Shown here: in pieces, positions 62,342 through 64,000 of the stretch
How the letters are laid out: every line of letters begins with the position of its first letter
Numbering within the stretch: the first letter of the stretch is position 1
DNA from: Halonotius sp046719765
GTDB lineage: Archaea > Halobacteriota > Halobacteria > Halobacteriales > Haloferacaceae
Assembly (NCBI RefSeq): GCF_046719765.1
Contig: NZ_JABEBY010000005.1
Span: 62,001-126,000 of the forward strand
Length of the DNA: 64,000 nucleotides
Direction of reading: 5' to 3'
Translations under genes and position numbers: made by a program
Notes under the pieces: generated by a model
Databases searched by the model: none
Seen by the model: the letters and a program-made list of their open reading frames with translations, nothing else
Told to the model about the DNA's origin: nothing

Positions 62342-63460
62342 ATGAGCTCGCCCTCGTCATCGGCGCGCGCACAGCGGACATTCCTTGAGTACCAGTACCT
62401 CTTCGTGTTTCTCGCCCCGCTGGTGTTCGTCGTCGGGGTCATCCTCGCCGCGCCGCTGCCGGCGGCCGCCGGGGAGGGCTACTGGCTGGAGTTTTGGTGG
62501 CTGTTCCCGGTGTTTCTGCTCGGTGCCACCATCGTCAACACGGTGGGGATCAGCGGCTCGGCGTTGTTCGTACCGTTTTTGATCTTCCTGTATCCGATGT
62601 TGGCAGTGCGGCTTTCCCCGGAGACACTGACCCAACCACCGCTGTCACCGGAGACGATCGTTAAGGTGGGTCTGATCAGCGAATCCTTCGGGCTCTCAAG
62701 TTCCGCCCTGGCGTTCATCCAACACGGGTTGGTCGACCGACGGCTGGCTGTCGCCCTCGTTGGCGGATCGATCCCGTTCGTTGTCGGCGGCGCGCTGCTA
62801 TCGTTTGTGATCCCCGAACCGATCTTCCAGCTGCTGTTGGGGCTCGCACTGCTGGCGGCATCGGTGATGCTGTTTAAGGCCGATCTGGGTCACGAGGAGC
62901 CAGGCGGGGCTGACGCCGGGACAGCAGGCGTTGAGGCCGACGGCGGTGCCGCCCTGCCGGATGATGACGCGAAACCGGGATCGGCCGGTGTCGAAACCGA
63001 CGACGAGGGCGTCGTCACCCGCGTCGATCGCGGCGGCTCGGATTACAACTACGACCGCGGCGGCTATCTCGAACGGTTTGCCAACTACAGTATCGGCGGC
63101 GTCTTTCAGGGGTTGGCCGGCTTCGGCATCGGTGAACTGGGGATCATCTCGATGCTGCGAACCTCGGTGCCGGTGCGGATCGCGATCGGCACCAACCACA
63201 TCGTTGTCGCCATGACCGCCGTGTTGGCCTCGCTGGTGCACGTCTTCGGCAGCGGGTTGGTCGGCGGCCACGCGATCGATCTCGCGTCGACACCGTGGAA
63301 TATGGTCGTCTGGACGGTGCCCGCGACGGTTACCGGCGGGCAGATCGCCCCGTATATCTCCTCGACACTTGATACAGAGATTCTCAAACAGGGCGTCGGT
63401 GTGTTGTTTGCGATCATCGCAACCGCGCTGTTCGTGATGGCCACCGGCGGCCTGCTGTGA
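62342..63460 (+). CDS. TauE/SafE family sulfite/anion exporter
   Basis: 372 residues with about 8-9 hydrophobic segments: LVFVVGVILAAPLPAAA, FLLGATIVNTVGISGSALFV, and in the second half YSIGGVFQGLAGFGIGELGI with VPVRIAIGTNHIVVAMTAVL. The duplicated G-rich N-terminal motifs are typical for TauE/SafE. A hydrophilic Asp/Gly/Ala-rich loop (~185-240) separates the halves. The substrate is an organic or sulfur anion; not determinable here. AT-rich DNA with CATAAAAC precedes the ATG. Confidence 0.9.
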   Translation: MSSPSSSARAQRTFLEYQYLFVFLAPLVFVVGVILAAPLPAAAGEGYWLEFWWLFPVFLLGATIVNTVGISGSALFVPFLIFLYPMLAVRLSPETLTQPPLSPETIVKVGLISESFGLSSSALAFIQHGLVDRRLAVALVGGSIPFVVGGALLSFVIPEPIFQLLLGLALLAASVMLFKADLGHEEPGGADAGTAGVEADGGAALPDDDAKPGSAGVETDDEGVVTRVDRGGSDYNYDRGGYLERFANYSIGGVFQGLAGFGIGELGIISMLRTSVPVRIAIGTNHIVVAMTAVLASLVHVFGSGLVGGHAIDLASTPWNMVVWTVPATVTGGQIAPYISSTLDTEILKQGVGVLFAIIATALFVMATGGLL

Positions 63461-63484
63461 GCGTGTTGACGGCGGTCGAGTGGC

Positions 63485-63598
63485 TTATTCCGTGGGATCC
63501 GACTCGTCGTCAGTCGTTGCGCCGGTGAGTGCCAGATAGAACGTCGCCCAGAGGGATAGCCGGCGACGACGTGGGGTGGTTCGGGTCAGTGTCGACAC
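63485..63598 (-). CDS. Possible 37-aa protein
   Basis: 37 residues from a GTG at 63598: TLTRTTPRRRRLSLWATFYL then an acidic tail GATTDDESDPTE. A basic start, short hydrophobic stretch and acidic end could be a tiny membrane-associated peptide. The frame is open upstream into the neighbouring gene's end. It has no homologue I recognise and may be spurious. Confidence 0.3.
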   Translation of the reverse strand: MSTLTRTTPRRRRLSLWATFYLALTGATTDDESDPTE

Positions 63599-63638
63599 CC
63601 CCGTTTGCGACTGACAACGGGTAGAGAGATGCGGGGCA

Positions 63639-64000
63639 TCACGGACACCCCGGCTCATCGGCGGTAACCGGCGCACTCACCAGGCCACCAGGCGGGGCCT
63701 CACCGACCGGAACAACGCGAAACCGCCAGCCGGCGGGGATCGCCGCCACGTCGACAGCGACGGGCTGCCAGTCGGCGGCCGACCGATACAGTTCGATGAC
63801 GACCGGGAGTGTGGGGAGCGAACCGCCGTACGGTGAAAACGCATACCCGGACACCTCGACGAGGATCGACCGCGTGCCGGTTTCGCGGTGTTGCAGCCAC
63901 GGGGTGTCGCGGTACGCGCCGACCACCCCGCGTGTCCGCAACGCCTCGAAGACGGTCGTCACAGCGGTGTCGGGGGCTGTGGGGTCGGCGGTGGTGGGGT
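63639..64000 (-). CDS. Unknown protein, C-terminal part (cut by window edge)
   Basis: The frame is open to the right edge, so the true start may lie outside; a GTG at 63962 gives 107 residues. The protein reads TVFEALRTRGVVGAYRDTPW, then SILVEVSGYAFSPYGGSLPT and WRFRVVPVGEAPPGG, with a Pro/Thr/Asp-rich segment before. The layout (linker then beta-rich domain) resembles haloarchaeal secretion-locus small proteins, but I cannot name it. Confidence 0.6.
   Translation of the reverse strand, partial: PTTADPTAPDTAVTTVFEALRTRGVVGAYRDTPWLQHRETGTRSILVEVSGYAFSPYGGSLPTLPVVIELYRSAADWQPVAVDVAAIPAGWRFRVVPVGEAPPGGLVSAPVTADEPGCP

Overview
The window is chromosomal DNA from a halophilic archaeon (class Halobacteria). 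The base composition is GC-rich with AT-rich dips at promoters, and the proteins are strongly acidic. Many genes have a TATA box about 25-35 bases before the start codon, as expected for short-leader or leaderless archaeal transcripts. Archaeal information-processing genes are present: PolD large subunit with an intein, Hel308, an XPD-type helicase, KEOPS Cgi121, PurO and a LysW-type arginine pathway. The NAD-dependent DNA ligase LigA is the bacterial-type ligase known from haloarchaea. I cannot name the genus.

Layout. 0-7 kb: the end of a cation/proton antiporter, a small VapB-like protein, then a minus-strand signalling block: histidine kinase, DICT sensor, receiver-GAF-HTH_10 regulator, soluble chemoreceptor, CheW and an unknown acidic protein. 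7-20 kb: mixed housekeeping genes (PspA, a lipoprotein, UspA proteins, a Vms1-like release factor, cyclophilin, PHP phosphoesterase, HemB, an IscU/SufU scaffold, a PAS kinase, ThpR, a Pit phosphate transporter, PurO, tRNA-Gln). A dispersed-repeat-like element lies at 10.9 kb and a 21-bp tandem repeat at 17.2 kb. 20-30.5 kb: Cgi121-Hel308, an aminotransferase, a ferredoxin, a metY-metX-metY sulfur amino acid cluster and a 7TM histidine kinase.

30.5-38 kb: ligA, then three predicted toxin-antitoxin-like pairs placed around the XPD helicase gene. They are winged-helix + PIN, UPF0175 + PIN-like, and winged-helix + TumE-like. Two of the three have a winged-helix regulator where an antitoxin is expected. 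This is the strongest candidate here for a poorly described system.

38-47 kb: the complete late arginine pathway on the minus strand, transcribed argG-argH and then lysW-argX-argC-argB-argD-argE-argF, with tight overlaps and two recognisable promoters. 47-53 kb: a MATE exporter with its TetR regulator and an operator-like palindrome, a dolichol-kinase-like protein, and a CBS protein coupled to glycyl-tRNA synthetase. 53-54.8 kb: a gene-poor, lower-GC accessory patch with three copies of an 18-bp motif, a short tandem repeat and two unknown genes. 54.8-64 kb: PolC with a 508-residue homing-endonuclease intein, a PPC-domain protein, an amphi-Trp protein, an enolase-superfamily enzyme (probably MenC), a TauE/SafE transporter and a gene cut by the right edge.
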